Shown: positions 23,798 to 36,649, counted from the first letter of the stretch. The stretch: 64,000 nt of DNA from Amaurobius ferox (GCA_951213105.1 OX578140.1:35633256-35697255), one strand, 5' to 3'. Program-made: numbers and translations. The notes: generated by a model from the sequence alone, not told the origin.

Positions 23798-24657
23798 ATG
23801 ACATTTTAAATGTTTTTATTTAATTACCTATATTATTTAATTACCTTTTCATACCAACTGCGTGTACTGTAAGTATTAAAGCAAGCCTTCGTGTGTATTG
23901 AAAAAAAAAATATTTTCTTCTTGATCCTTGTTTATATTATTTTCAACCTCAAAATTCTCCTTTGTATTTTATTCGAGTTTTTCAGCACTAATTTCAAATT
24001 GGTCTTACTTATTTTCTAATGTATCCTAAACTTGACATTTCCTCGCAAATATTTGACAATTTACTGTTTAATTTTTAGTCATATCATAAAATATGTAATA
24101 TTTCTGTATGAGTTACTGTTTAAAATTTAATCACGTTATAAACTATGCAGACAAAAACTACAAATGATGAATCAGATAACACTTCCAGACTTTTAAAAAT
24201 GTTACATTTCTTAAATATTAATGTAGAGCGAATTTTGAAATATTTGACTAGGCTCATGAATGCAATTTAAAATAGGTGGATATTTAAGTATTAAATTCCA
24301 GTACATTACATTATTCTCTTGCAGTACTGTAATTACTCGACGTATCAAATATCTAATATCATGTAATCTCATTTTCAATCACATTTATGTATTTGTTCTT
24401 TTATGTATTCTGAATGTTCGTTTTTATATTCTGTTAGTTTCTAAGAGTAACAGCCTTGGTAAGGAAATTGTGAATATTAGTTGTATTATTTTATTTTATA
24501 AGCATCCATGTCAGGATAGTTAAATGAGTGTGTGACTGGTGTTAAGTGTTATTTTGAACTTATATAAAGCGACGTTAAGTTATTTAAAAATAAATAGGTA
24601 GTGAAATAATGCATATTTAAATTTTTTATGTATTTTTACGGTAAAATTATAAATCCC
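23798..24657. other. No gene recognised
   Basis: AT-rich. Open frames here have no domain signature. Confidence 0.5.
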
Positions 24658-24965
24658 AAGATCATTAAACGGGGGTGCGATAGCCCGGTGGTTAATTCGA
24701 TGAGATTGCACTATGACGACCCAGTTCGATTCTCGGCCTGCCCAAACTATCCCCATGTACACTCGGAGTATGATAACGTTAAATATGTGGGTCCGTAAGT
24801 CCTTCGGAGAGGTTGGTGGTAGGGGAATGAGGGTACAGTCTCTGTGGATGCCTTCCCCCTGGGTTTCGGTCTAAATTGAGTAGGACTTCCCGGCCGTTCA
24901 ACCAGATGTCTTACACAGTCGGGTAAATCGGACAGTCTGGGTAAAAAATGAGGAAGATCAATAAA
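24658..24965 (+). mobile_element. tRNA-headed SINE with 12-bp target duplication
   Basis: Target duplications are AAGATCATTAAA (24658-24669) and AAGATCAATAAA (24954-24965), 11 of 12 matching. The insert has an A-box-like gatagcccggtgg and a B-box cagttcgattctc (near 24720). The body is shared with the 5S-headed SINE (gtgggtccgtaagtcc, gagaggttggtggtaggg, tttcggtctaaattgag), followed by a tail ending gtctgggtaaaaaa. Same body, different head: here the tRNA-like head is complete and the 5S part is absent. Pol III transcription is plausible from the two boxes. Confidence 0.85.
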
Positions 24966-26230
24966 TAACTGTTAGGTACAGTAAAATAACAATTAAATGC
25001 TCACTAATTTTACAAAACAGCCGATTCTATTCTCAAAACATTGATGTAGCTCACAGTTTAATATAGCTCATATCATATCAACTGCTCTCCAACTGATTGA
25101 TGGCTACTCCTTTCATATACTCTCTGTAGAAGCGTCCAGAAGGTGCTCTTATCTCGTGGAATACTCGTTATATCGAGAAGGCTCTCAAACATTCGAAATA
25201 TCGTCAAAAGTTGCCAAATTGGTGATAAATCGCCAGATCTGGCAACCCTGAAATGACAGTCCTGAAATTGCAAGCCTAGGAACACTTCATAAGAAAAGTT
25301 GCCCGTACGGTATTTTTCACTTCTAGCTCTCAAAAGAGCTTTCTAGTGAAGGATTTTTTCATGTTCGTAGCAGTATAGACATCTATAGCTTAATTTAGTG
25401 AAAGTAGACTCTATCTTTAAATTCATACTGAGAATTTAAATAAAATAAGACTTGCTTATTGAGCAGAAATAATAATATCTGTAATTTCACTATTTCCTTC
25501 ACTACCTTCCACCGTTTCCGAGCAACTTCGTTATTCAGGTCATGCGGTTGCTATATTGATCCTTAATGATTCATCGATATTCTTCAAAGATCTATTTCGT
25601 CTTTCGCAACTGATCATCAAATTCGTATCATAGTAACATAATCACTTAAAGATCGTTCGCTCTTTCTTTTTTGCAGAAGCACGTGCTTCTGAATTCTTCT
25701 TTGGGAAACATCGTATTTTATGCATAGATGAAAAAGACTGTTTTCGTCGTTTGAAAAAGAAAAACTGCTTGCAAATTTTATACTTTGCTAGAAGGATAGA
25801 AATAAAAAAAATATGAAATCCTTTAAATTGGAGGGCCGTTAAATTTTTTAGTTGCAAACAAAGATTTGTGATCTTTAATTTTATTTATCGTCAACCTGAG
25901 TCAATATAATTGTTTATTCAATATGACAGTCACTGACAGTCAATTAAGCTACATAAATTTTGAGAAAACGTGAGTTTGACTTTATTTTGCCTTCTATACA
26001 GAATTTTTCTCTGATTTATATAGAATTCAATAATACACCTGTATGTTTGAATCAGACCTAAAATTATAAAATTCGTCATTCGACAAGTTAACATTCGTCT
26101 AGCAACACTTCTCACCTCGATAGTTTGCACGCTACTAGATGTTTATAATGTGGTTCGACTATATGACATTCATCTAGCAGCGATTGCTGGTACACCTCAA
26201 CGCTACTATAAGAAGTCTTCATATCCTTAT
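24966..26230. other. No gene recognised
   Basis: The block at about 25080-25350 has GC-richer words (ctcctttcatatactctctg, then tatctcgtggaatactcg) that loosely resemble 29050-29130 in content but not in order. It may be a decayed promoter/LTR-like repeat. Otherwise featureless. Confidence 0.4.
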
Positions 26231-26233
26231 ACA

Positions 26234-26237
<4 letters not shown>

Positions 26238-26280
<43 letters not shown>

Positions 26281-26301
26281 TGATATATATATATATATAT
26301 A
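26238..26301. repeat. TA microsatellite next to a Tc1 copy
   Basis: (TA)n with one interruption (actga), ending at the left terminus of the Tc1 element. Confidence 0.93.
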
Positions 26302-27510
26302 TACTGAAGAGCCAGATCATTATGACCACCCCGACCGTATGAGAATGGGCTTGCCTGGAGGACACGTGAGCAGGCGGAAATGGTATTTAACGGCAGCCGG
26401 TGATTCTGAGGCATAATTCTATCGCTGCCGTGTATGTGTGACGGGTAAGGCTGTTGATATAAGCGAGTTCGAACGAGAGCAGATCGTGATGGCTCGACGT
26501 CTCAGAACGAATATTTTTGAAACTCCACGGCTCATCGGGTGTTCACGAGCTGTCGTAGTTAGAACCTATGCAAAGTGGATAAACGACGGCGAAACTGGTA
26601 GTAGACGGCAAGCCGTTGGACGTCCACGCGTCATAAACGGAACTGGACGTCGGAGGATGTCCCGCTTGGTGAAGCAAAATCGGCGACAGCCAGTGGCTCA
26701 ACTGACAGCCGATTACAATGCAGTTGCGAATAGAAGTGTTTCGGAGCACACAGTTCTGCGGACTCTGATTAATATGGGACTCTGCAGCAGACGCCCCTTT
26801 CATGTGCCTCTGTTATTCAAGCGTTAACGCCATTTACGTCTCCAGTGGGCCCGGGATGTGGACCATGGAACAATGGAATAGAGTTTCCTGGTCGGATGAA
26901 TCACGATATCTGGTTCATCACGTCGATGGTCGCGTCAGAGTACGCAGTCTTCCAAATGAACAGTTCCTCAACACATGTACCGTGGGTCATAAACAGGCAG
27001 GAGGTAGCGGTATTAAGATGTGGGGAACGTTCTCATGAGCGTCTCTGGGACCGTTGGTTTTGGTAGAACACGTCATGAAAACTGTGGACTATCTCAACAT
27101 CATTGCTGACCAGTTGCACCCTTACATGGCATATGTCTTTTCCAACGGGAATGGAGTCTTCTAGCAGAACAACGCTCGCTGTTACAAGGACGAAATTGTG
27201 CTACAGTGGTTCTAGGGACATGCGGATGATTTTCAGTTGATGTCCTGACCGCCTAACTCGCCGGACCTTGACCCCATAGAGCACATTTTGGATGGCATGG
27301 AACGGCAGTTCAGAGCTCAAACACCACCGGCCCGGAATATCCGGGAGTTGCGTGCGGGACAACTGCTGATACATCTGGTACCATCTGTCTCCGGCCACCT
27401 ACCAAGGACTTGTGGCATGGATGCCACGGCGGGTTGCAGCTGTTTTGCGTACCAGAGGTGGAACAACACGATATTAGGTAAATGGTCATAATGTTTTGAC
27501 TCCTTAGTGT
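26302..27510 (+). mobile_element. Full-length but decayed Tc1-like transposon
   Basis: Left terminus TACTGAAGAGCC with CATTATGACCA further in; right terminus (reverse complement) CACTAAGGAGTC with CATTATGACCA. TA dinucleotides flank both ends (26300-26301 and 27511-27512). The length of about 1.2 kb is typical. It contains a transposase pseudogene on the plus strand and follows a TA microsatellite. Confidence 0.87.
26438..27491 (+). pseudogene. Tc1-like transposase, broken by stops and frameshifts
   Basis: The first frame (26438-26827, about 129 residues) is the N-terminal DNA-binding part. It has a helix-turn-helix region beginning DISEFEREQIVMARRL, the GRPR linker and the second HTH around QPVAQLTADYN. 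A stop follows. The catalytic region continues in another frame, with TMEQWNRVSWSDESR carrying the first Asp. The second Asp of the expected QQDNAR motif is changed to Asn (QNNAR near 27165) next to a stop. The Glu-bearing NSPDLDPIEHILD lies at about 27255-27293. At least three frame breaks plus a lost catalytic residue make it inactive. Confidence 0.87.
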
Positions 27511-27516
27511 ATATAC

Positions 27517-28306
27517 AGGGTGTCCCAAAAATATTGACCTCGATTTTTATTCCTTAAATATTGATCTTAAACATATATAATAAATTAAAAAGTTGCGTAA
27601 GAAAAGGTACAGAATTTTATGAAATCGATTAAAATTTTCAAGGGAATTACATTTTAAGAAATACAAAATTTAAATTTTTATACGTCCCCGTATAAAAACA
27701 TTTCCAATACGTAAAATGTGCCCCATACACTAATAAGGTGATGTTCAAAACTTCAGCATTTTATCATAAAAAGTCCCAGAGATATGAAAAGACAAAAATG
27801 ATGACTGAAACCACTTTTCGATGCATCGACATGGGTTCTCAGAGGGTAAAAATCATGTCGGCAGATCGCGTTTCAGGGGTTATACACAAATTACGAAAGA
27901 AAACAATGATTACATAAATAAATAATAATTTTGCTATTTATTGATACAAAAGTATCTGCACTGTGTAGAAATAATAACTTTGCACAAGGATTACAAAGCT
28001 TGTTCAAAATGTTTTCCATCCATCCCAAAGATCCATTAAAGATAATAGGCAGATATTATTTGCCTATGATGCATTTCTGCGTTGCGTCATTTGCACTCTT
28101 GCTGTAAACATTGACATTTTAATGTGTGATTAACCCCTCACCAACTTTATTTAAACATATCGCTGGGACTTTTTATGTTAAATACTGAAATTTTGTGCAT
28201 CACCTTATTAGTGTATGGGGAGCATTTTACTCATTAGAAATGTTTTTGTACGGGCGCCGTATAAAAATTTAATTTTCTATTTCTTCAAATTTAATCCCCT
28301 GGAAAT

Positions 28307-28341
<35 letters not shown>

Positions 28342-28365
28342 TGAAAGATTTTAATCGAAAATTAT
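27517..28365. mobile_element. Non-autonomous element with long inverted arms
   Basis: It starts cagggtgtcccaaaa directly after TA. Arms at about 27610-27786 and 28156-28365 are inverted copies, sharing catacactaataaggtgatg and taaaaagtcccag among others. The right arm is interrupted by a TA tract at about 28308-28332. The core between the arms may keep the end of a transposase on the minus strand, with DGKHFEQAL before a stop near 28000-28030. That ending resembles the C-terminus of some Tc1/mariner-like transposases. The outer right end is not found. Confidence 0.7.
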
Positions 28366-30084
28366 GCATAAACTACTGTATGTACAAAAAAACCCATCTC
28401 TAGCATATCTGTTACAAATGAGTAACTATAGACCAAGACTAAGGATAAAGATAGAAGGTAACATATCACTACAATGGAAAGGGGGATGAGAAGAATATTA
28501 GGATATAAAATTCACAGTTAAAAGTATATAAATAAATATATTAAAAAGAAAACACGGCAAAAATGAGAAAAGGCAATAATAATTAGCTCAAGATAAAAGA
28601 TTAAGACATAGAGAACAATCAATTGAAACTACACAAAAAATGGCGGTTAGTTCGAAATTGCATTCTCATCAGGACAGCCATACAATTCGAATTAAAACCG
28701 ATAGAATAGCCAGTTTCTGACAATGGCGATAGTATTTAACTATAGACACCATGTATATATATATATGCTGGATATCCCGAAGTCGGAGAGTCACCCGAGA
28801 ATAAGAACCCTTTGGTTCTTTATGAACTTCACCTCTTGCTTTTCGGAAGTGCGTGTTTGTCGAAACGGTGAGTGCGCTAAAAGAAATAAAACCGAGTATT
28901 CAACACACCAGACACGGAACTTGCGATCACGCAAAACGTTCATTTTTCGCAATCATTCAGCAAAATTACATTTTTACTCAGATCTCTGAAATAACGAGAG
29001 GCATGTGAGTGATGCGTTACATCATATGCTCACTTCGCGAGTTCTTCTGAATAAGACTTCTCTGGAGGTTATCTCGTGTGGAATTCCTCTCTGGAGTGGA
29101 GTACTTTCATATATAACTCCCTGTAGGCCACCCTGATCCTCTGTCCATCGTAGCCTATTCCTTCGAATTTTGTCTCTGAATTTAGTGACGCATAGACCTC
29201 ACGTGTGTTTCATTCGTGCAATCATACATACTCGAGTTTGAAGACAGGTCTAATGCTTTTATTCTGGCTCCCCGAGCTGACGAAAGATCCTGGTGGTGAC
29301 GAAAATCTTTGTTTTAGACTTTGTTTTCGAATGTTTTAGCTAGAATGCTTTTACTCGGAGGTTTTTGATTGCACAAGAGCCGAAACATACATAAAACTGT
29401 ATTCTGTTTTTCTGAAGTTATTCTGGGTTTCTCACACTATACATATATAACGGATATAATAAAACGGATTAATAACTAATACCGTAATCAGTGACAAACA
29501 TCAAATCAAGAAATTGACCAAAACAGCTATAGCACGGCCAACATGCCGAAATAAAGAGAGGAATAGAACTAGGATCCAGTTTATATTAACCCAAACAAAT
29601 GTTTGTTTCGGACACCAGTTTACCATGTTACATATACATTAAGAGGATATTTTCCTTCCAACTGCTGATTTCAGTTTTTCCATGCTAGCATATGGAAAAT
29701 AGTACTAAATATCATTTAGTTTTCAGGATTTTTCCTTATGTTCTTTGCAAAGCATAAATGCTAAGAAAAGAAAATTTGTGCTTTTTTTAAAACATCGATA
29801 AAATAATTAGAGCAGTGTTTCTAAAATTTTTGTAAAACTGATGCAATACTTAAAAATATTAGAAATGCATATAGTTACTCTATCGAATTTCTCAACATCT
29901 ATCCTTGCAAATAATAACAGCGAAAAATCCCCAAAATTGGCATAGCCCGAGGTTTAATCCCCCCCCCCCCCCCCCATATGCTAGCATGGACAAACTGATA
30001 TAAAAGACTGAAGGAAATATATCCCTTTAATGTCTTAATTTTGGTTACATATTCCCTTTATGTGCGTTAACTTTCTTTACATAC
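28366..30084. other. No gene recognised
   Basis: The 28720-29330 part is less AT-rich and has TATA-like and acgaaaatc-type words that would suit a decayed LTR, but I see no paired copy. At 29530-29625 lies the partner of the 18.3-kb dispersed repeat. A run of 17 C is at 29959-29975. Confidence 0.45.
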
Positions 30085-30430
30085 TCGTTTGTTTTGCACA
30101 ACCTTTCTCGATACATTTTCGTTTGTTTTGCGTCCGTTCCGTTTTATTTTCGTTTGCTTTGAGCCCGTTCCGTTATATTTTCGTTTGTTTTGCGTCTGTT
30201 ACGTTTTCGTTTGTTTGGCGTCCGCTCCGTTAAATTTTCGTTTGTTTTGCGGCCGTTCCGTTACATTTTCGTTTGTTTTACGTCCGTTCCATTTCTATAT
30301 TTCGTTACTTATTCGCTTTATTTGCGTTACATACTCGTTTCTTTTGCGTCAGCACCGTTACTTTTGCGTCCGCTCCATTACTTTTCGTTTCTTTTGCGAT
30401 GCATATCGTTATCGTGTAAATCTCCATACA
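30085..30430. repeat. Minisatellite, about 30-bp unit
   Basis: The unit ttttcgtttgttttgcgtcc followed by gttccgtta is repeated about ten times with variation in spacing. The long open frame across it is a by-product of the repeat (Phe/Arg/Val-rich). Confidence 0.85.
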
Positions 30431-30629
30431 AAAGTTATGTGTGTAAAACGAAAAAATAACGTTTTAAAAATTGGTTGCAAAATAGTGGAAGCGCCGAGAC
30501 ATATTTTCGTTTCTATTTCGTTACATATTCAACGAAATAAAAACGAAACTGAGTTCCGATTTTTCAACGAATTAAAAACGTAAGTGTGCTAGTTGGGGCA
30601 ATACTTGTATAAACCGTACGTCATACGTA

Positions 30630-30725
30630 CTTATATAAACCGTACGTCAATGCGATGATTTTTCGATTTTTAATGAATTTTTGAAGTTCATACGGACTTT
30701 TGAAAGACCCTGTACTTCATTGTGG
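30630..30725 (+). repeat. Fragment of the 58.8-kb repeat family
   Basis: gcgatgatttttcgattttt and cggacttttgaaagaccctg occur here and at 58849-58910 in the same order. Next to it, ttcattgtggtactgataac is the inverse of words at about 637-660. It is a further fragment of this family. Confidence 0.65.
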
Positions 30726-31249
30726 TACTGATAACAGTTGAGGTATCGCAGTACCTTCAAAATATCTGAATAGCAACCGTTGCTAGGAAAGAACAGCTGC
30801 TTATATGCAAACCTTAAACACGTGGATCATCATTTGCATATCCTGCCTCATGGTTTAACGTAATATACTTAATTTTTCAATTTTAATCTTCAATTTTTGC
30901 TTGTAGATTGAGTTATGGTATTCTTAATTCCTTATTACACGACAGCAATTTGGTACAGCATACCGTTCGCACAAGAGTTTCGGAACGTTTGTGACGTCAC
31001 TCCACGCAGTAAGGCTCCTCCTATAGGTAGTATAGGAGCTCTACCACGCAGCATAGAACGAACGTGACGTCACTTCACTCAACAAGTGGGCTCTTTCCCC
31101 CTTGCATTCGCTTCGTAATTTCCTCATAGGAATACCGTTTTAGAGTTCCCATACTGTAAAGATCGCTTTTAACATCCCAAAGGTTCCGTTTGGATTAAAT
31201 AATGGTGTTATTACACAGGGCAATTTTTATTACCGAACTTCGGCAATTC

Positions 31250-32560
31250 CGCCCGTCAATCATACTTTAGACTCCTCCTCTTTAACAGGTCCATTTTCTC
31301 TAATGTCGGTGATTTCATTCCAGAAACAATTCTTCAGTGTGTTTTTCGTATAATATAAATCTTTTATATCTCAAAAATGTCTGTAATTTGGTAAAAATTA
31401 TTTTCTTTTTTCCAATCTGCATATCCCGACTTCAGCAATTCCGCCCGGCAATGATATTTTAGGTCCCCGCCTTTCTAAAGTTCCCCGCCTCTTTAATGCC
31501 AACGATTCCATTCCAAGAAACATTCTTTAGTGTTTTTTGCGTATAATTTGAATCCTTTATATTTCACAGATGTCCTGTGATTTGGTAAAAGTTATATTAT
31601 TATTTTTCCATCTCCAGACTTTAGCAATACTTTAGGTCCCCGCCTTTTTAACGCCCCCCTCCTCTTTAATATTGCCAATTTCATTCCAAGAAACATTTTT
31701 TAGTGTTTTTTGCGTATAATTTGGATCTTTTGTATTTCACAGATGTCTGTAATTTGGTAAAAGTTCTATTATAATTTTTCCATCTCCAGACTTTAGCAAT
31801 TCAGCCCGAAAATGATACCGTAGGGCTCCCCCACCTTTCTAACTCGCCCCTCCTCTTTAATGCCGCTGATTTCTTTCTAAGAAACATTCTTTAGTATTTT
31901 TTGCGTGTAATTTGAAGCCCTTATATTTCACAGATGTCTGTAATTTGGTAAAAGTTCTATTATTATTTTTCCTTCTCCAGACTTTAGCAATTCCGCCCGG
32001 CAATGATACTTTAGGACCCCGCCTTTTTAACGCCCCCCTCCTCTTTAATGTCGCCGATTTCATTCCAAGAAACATTCTTTAGTGTTTTTTTGCGTATAAT
32101 TTGGATCTTTTATAGTTCACAGATGTCTGTAATTTGGTAAAAGTTCTATTATTATTTTTCCATCCCCAGACTTAGCAATTCCGCCCGGTAATGATACTTT
32201 AGGTCCCCGCCCCCCTCCTCTTTAATGTCGCCGATTTCATTCCAAGAAACATTCTTTAGTGTTTTTTACGTATAATTTGGATCTTTTATATTTCACAGAT
32301 GTCTGTAATTTGGTAAAAGTTCTATTATTATTTTTTCATCTCCAAACTTCAGCATTTCCGCTCGGCAATGATATTTTAAGCCCCTCCTTTCTAACAGGTC
32401 CTGTCTAATGCCGACGATTTCAGAAAGTATTCTTTAGTGTTGTTGTTGTTGAAACCCAGACCGTCCGACCTAGTGTGTGTGTTTTTCATATAATTTGGCT
32501 CTTTTATATCCCACAGATGTCTGTAATTTAGTAGAAGTTCTATTATTTTTTGCATCTCGA
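31250..32560. repeat. Tandem array of about 190-bp units inside the TTAA element
   Basis: About seven units, each with cattccaagaaacattcttt, then gcgtataatttggatcttt, then cagatgtctgtaatttgg, then agcaattccgcccggc, then a C-rich cgcccccctcc stretch. Units differ by small indels. Confidence 0.92.
32441..32470 (-). mobile_element. Truncated mini-SINE fragment
   Basis: A 30-bp fragment (tgttgttgttgaaacccaga, then ccgtccgacc) interrupts a tandem unit, with a TAGTGT direct repeat on both sides (32435-32440 and 32471-32476). The other units have no such insertion, so the empty site is visible within the array. Its repeated TTG end matches the (CAA)n end of the 5S-headed SINE. Confidence 0.7.
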
Positions 32561-32789
32561 GATTCTAACTCATTCCAAAGCAGTCTATAGGCCATCTTGG
32601 TCGCCATTAAAGGCACGTCACCTGTGACGTTCGGATTTACGCACTTCTGATTGGTCGATTTTCTCACAACTTTTTCCTCAACCACAACATTTTAGGTTTG
32701 AACCTAAAATGTTGAGGCTAGATTTGTTGAGTGACCTGTCTTGCGAACGGTTTTGTTGTGCCAAATACTGTCGTGTAATAGGGCCTTAA

Positions 32790-34680
32790 CGTAAAGAATA
32801 AGCAATTTGCAAGAAACACCATTTAGAAGAATAACTTATATGCTCTATTAAATAATATTTCAAATTCTAGAAGAAAAAATTCACTAAAAATCACATTTAA
32901 AACGTTATTTACAAAATGTATCTTGTGTTTTTTTTTTTTGTTAGAAAATCTTTACATATCCTATTTATTACTGAATTTTGCACATTGTATTTCAGTTTCT
33001 CTGATTTACTTCCTGGTGATTTAAACCTTACCTTGTAGGAACATATATATATTATTCCACATTTTAAATTGAAACATTATTCACATGCATTTTAATTAAT
33101 ATACTAGTGACTAGTGTTACTATTGACTTTTTCATATAAAAAAAATCAATATATATATATTTTTCCAAACTTAAAATTTTAGGAGTGTATAGGACCTTTC
33201 AATCTTATTAAATTACATTTACATAACTAAAATCACTTCAAGAAATAACGAAAACTTTAGAAGTTGAATGATCATCACCATTTGCTGTTTACACCTGTCT
33301 TAAGCACAATACTTGACCCCCAAAAAACTATACTAGTATATAAATGTTTTCGTCTTCCTCTAGTTTCATTTTTAAAATCTACTTCTGAACTAGAAAGGTT
33401 GAGGTCAGATGTTTTAGCTATCAATGATATTGAAATGTACTTCAATGTTAGCTCTATATTTAGCCATGAAATCCCTAATATATAATCCCAACAGCAAAAG
33501 GCTAAATAAAACAAATATCAGTATAATTTTAACTTTGTAAATAAGATAATTTTAAGTTGTATTTCATAAAAGTTTCAGTAATTATCAAATAAAGACATTA
33601 TAAATAGCTTTTTAAAAAGAAATGAGTAGTAACTTTAAGAATATTTTACAAATTATATTTATATTTTTTTATTTACATGTAATTGAAATTTCTGATAACT
33701 GTTAATTGTCTATTTTAAACCATACAGTATATTTTGGTTTGTCCACTAACGAGACTCAATTAAGAATCCTTTTATCACACAATACACCCTATAAATGGCA
33801 CAAGTTTTATCAGAATAAATTACTTTAATTTTTCAGTTTATAATAGAGTAATATAAAATCAAATCTCTTGTTATATTGTTTATAATCTTGTATATTTGCT
33901 TCATATATAAAATGAGAAAAAACAACATACTCTGAAATAAAATACACATTTGTTCTCTGCTTAAAATGCTTACTTATGGAAACTTTATTCAAAATGACAT
34001 AAAGTGATAATTACATAAACTTAATTTTGGATTAGAGGATTTATTTTCCATATATAAATTGTATTTTGGAATGATGCCCTTTTTTATGTGAATGTTAGCT
34101 TATGGAGAAGTCAATATTATAAGAAATTCCCAACTTTTAACTGTACTGTTACCATATTTGGAACCATAAATTGTTAGGCTCATATTTTTTAGATATATTT
34201 TGTAAGAACACATTATACTTAATAGTTAAAGAACAATGTTTGTCTATGAGATATAGATATATTGAAAGATTACCTTAATTTAAAAAAGAATCTATGTATT
34301 TTATTCTTATCATGAATCAACTTCAGCAAAAACAAATAATGTATTTTGGAATAAATAAAGTAATTCTTCAGACATTAATAACTTTAATTTTTTACTCATG
34401 TATACATGTAATGTACATGAAAATTATAGCAATTAGTGTCAGAGATTTAAGGTAAAAATAATAATGTTTCAAACTCCAAGCAAGCCGCTGAAACAGATAC
34501 TTTATTTAAAAATATCATAAAACTTATACTAAAATTCAGAAACAAGGGAAATAACTTTTATTCAAAAATATACTTTAAGAAGAGTAGCAAACCATATATT
34601 CTTTAGTTTTAAAGAATGATCAAAAAGTTTGTTTAGAATCTGTAAGTTCATGTAGGTTAAAGATATTTAAAAGTAATTTC
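32790..34680. other. No gene recognised
   Basis: AT-rich, with several open frames of 70-80 codons on both strands but no recognisable protein. Confidence 0.5.
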
Positions 34681-34689
34681 CATAGATTT

Positions 34690-35240
34690 TAAGATCATTG
34701 TCTCATTGACAAGTATGGTTGGAGATGCCATGGCAGTAAAAATCTGCTGTATTCAAAAATTTCAATACAGCATGCTTCATGTCATCATCCAACTGGAAGC
34801 AATGTCCTTTTCAACGAACTGAAGAAGTGAAAATTGCAAGGAGAAAGATCTGAACTATACGTTTGCTTCAGTCTCCCTTTAAAAAGGGGTTGTAATCTGT
34901 TCCGCACAAGAAGTGGGTATCCAACACATGTCATTTGCAACTTCATGGTGGTCAAACTGTCACCGTCTCTTTATAAGCATCCTATTGAATTTCTTTGGAT
35001 GTGAAGAGGTCAGATGCTGCCATTGCACGGTTTGTAACAATGCTATGCACCAAATTTCATCATCAGCTACAATGAACTCCAAGAATGTGTTGCAATCAGA
35101 CTACTATATAGTAGTCTCTCTGATCAATATTGACAGCTCACAGGATCCATCGACAGTACACGTTGCCGTACCCCAAGCTCCATATGATAATTTAAAGTTC
35201 CATGGCTCCACCATCATCTTTATCATGTTACTTTCACAAT
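34690..35240 (-). pseudogene. Mariner-type transposase relic
   Basis: Read on the minus strand in shifting frames, recognisable pieces appear in order. First is FIVADDEIWC, standing for the catalytic-Asp motif of mariner transposases. Next is TVQWQHLTSSHPKKFNRML, matching the MEWRH..SP..K region. Near 34720-34800 is DDDMKHAVLKFL followed by ADFYCHGI, matching the C-terminal end. Several stops and frameshifts separate them. The second and third catalytic Asp regions are not visible, so the middle is deleted. No terminal repeats were found. Confidence 0.7.
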
Positions 35241-36145
35241 ATTTCTAAAAAATTAACAAAATCATAAGTATCTTTAAAAATGAAGCAATTGCACATGTTA
35301 AAGATATTATTACTCAGTTAATTATACATTTGAGAAAAAGGTTTGAGTATTGTTCATTTAAACATCAAACATTTTTTTCAAGATATATATTTAGATCTTA
35401 AAAGAATAATTGTGCTTCTAAAGCTAAGTATCTCATTTTGAAAATAACTTTAAATTTCATTCGGTAGAATGGGAAAATTTTCTTACATAGTTGGAGTACA
35501 ACATATATACAATTTTTTTCTGTTTATATTTGCATTTTAATTAATAGATAAAATATATTTATTTTCTACATCTTGATGTTATTGTATTCATGTAGTATTA
35601 CATTTACAAATTGTACAAATGTGTGCGTCTTTACCAAAGATATTACAAGGCTATTAAAAATTTAAAAAAGCTTCATTAATAATATTCCAAGTACCTTCTA
35701 ATAAGGCATTTGACTATTTTTTAGACCGAATATTTTTGTTCAGTATAAACATGCCTAAGACAAATTAAAATTTGTTAAAGCTGGGCATTTTAAAGTTATT
35801 AATACATATATTATAATGGAAAATACAGAAGGATTGCATATGATTTGCTTATTAAAGCTCTCTTTCAGATAATAAATTCAGTATTTGGCTAAATAACTAT
35901 TTGCTGTATCTTTATTAACTACTGTATATTTCTTAATATAATCCAATCAGTGTATTAGCCTAGCCAAGTGCGTAATTCTACTGTAAAAAATTTGACCAAA
36001 ACAGTAAACTTGCATAAGGCTAATAAAAATTTAAAAAACTGTACAAACTATGCCAGATGTGTGAATGCTAAACTATCACTGCCAATCAAATCACATGGTT
36101 TTGAGGTCATTGTTAATAATGAAAGATAACCACACGGTCTGTTCA
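35241..36145. other. No gene recognised
   Basis: AT-rich spacer. Confidence 0.5.
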
Positions 36146-36235
36146 GGTTTAGGCTGTGTAGAAAACCCAGACTGTCCGACTCATCCAATGGACTTGAGCA
36201 ACTATTTGGATGGCCGGGAAAGATTTAGGCTGTGT
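36146..36235 (-). mobile_element. Mini-SINE M1 (62-bp insert)
   Basis: Insert 36160-36221 between GGTTTAGGCTGTGT (36146-36159) and GATTTAGGCTGTGT (36222-36235). It contains agaaaacccagactgtccga, then the aactatttggatggccggg end. The strand is assigned from SINE sense. Confidence 0.85.
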
Positions 36236-36649
36236 GAGGTTGTTCAGTAGGTTGTATGTCTTAGTGTATGATTGCTTTCGATTTGCTTGTGAAAATATCA
36301 CCCACAAAACAATTGTTTCATGGTGCTGCAGTAAGCAGGAGAGAATACTTTTATTCAATTGGTCTCTGCTTTCACAATTACCAGTTTCAAAATTTTCATC
36401 TAAGCTTCCCTTCTCCAAAAACATCCAATCACATGGAAGCATTGAATGATGGATGAATGGATGTGGTGATATCACAATCACAACATCTATAGTTATAAAT
36501 TAGGACTAACTATGCAAGAGTGAATGCTCATTGCTTTACTGTTACTTAAACAAATACAGTGTTTCAAAAATGTATCATTTCAGTAGATGTTTAGAACTTG
36601 AGAGCAAAAACACATTTTATTAAGAAATTGTGGCAACAAGAAGATAACA
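36236..36649. other. No gene recognised
   Basis: Unremarkable spacer with short frames on both strands. Confidence 0.45.

Larger units (their letters stand above)
30924..32789. mobile_element. TTAA-flanked non-autonomous DNA transposon (piggyBac-like)
   Basis: Inverted ends: left CCTTATTACACGACAG (from 30930), right (reverse complement) CCCTATTACACGACAG, continuing with further matches such as ccgttcgca. TTAA lies outside both ends (30924-30927 and 32786-32789), the target signature of piggyBac-type elements. The element is 1,858 bp between the TTAAs, has no transposase, and is mostly a tandem array (31250-32560). Assignment to piggyBac rests on TTAA and the CCYT start only. Confidence 0.75.

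Noticed and set aside
28720..29330. Solo LTR of a retrovirus-like element
   Set aside because: TATA-like and primer-site-like words are suggestive, but there are no target duplications, no TG...CA ends and no second copy.
30089..30583. 164-codon Phe-rich frame
   Set aside because: It covers the 30-bp minisatellite; the repeat length being near a multiple of three keeps stops out.
34913..35248. 111-codon plus-strand frame
   Set aside because: It is the opposite strand of the mariner relic and shows no domain of its own.
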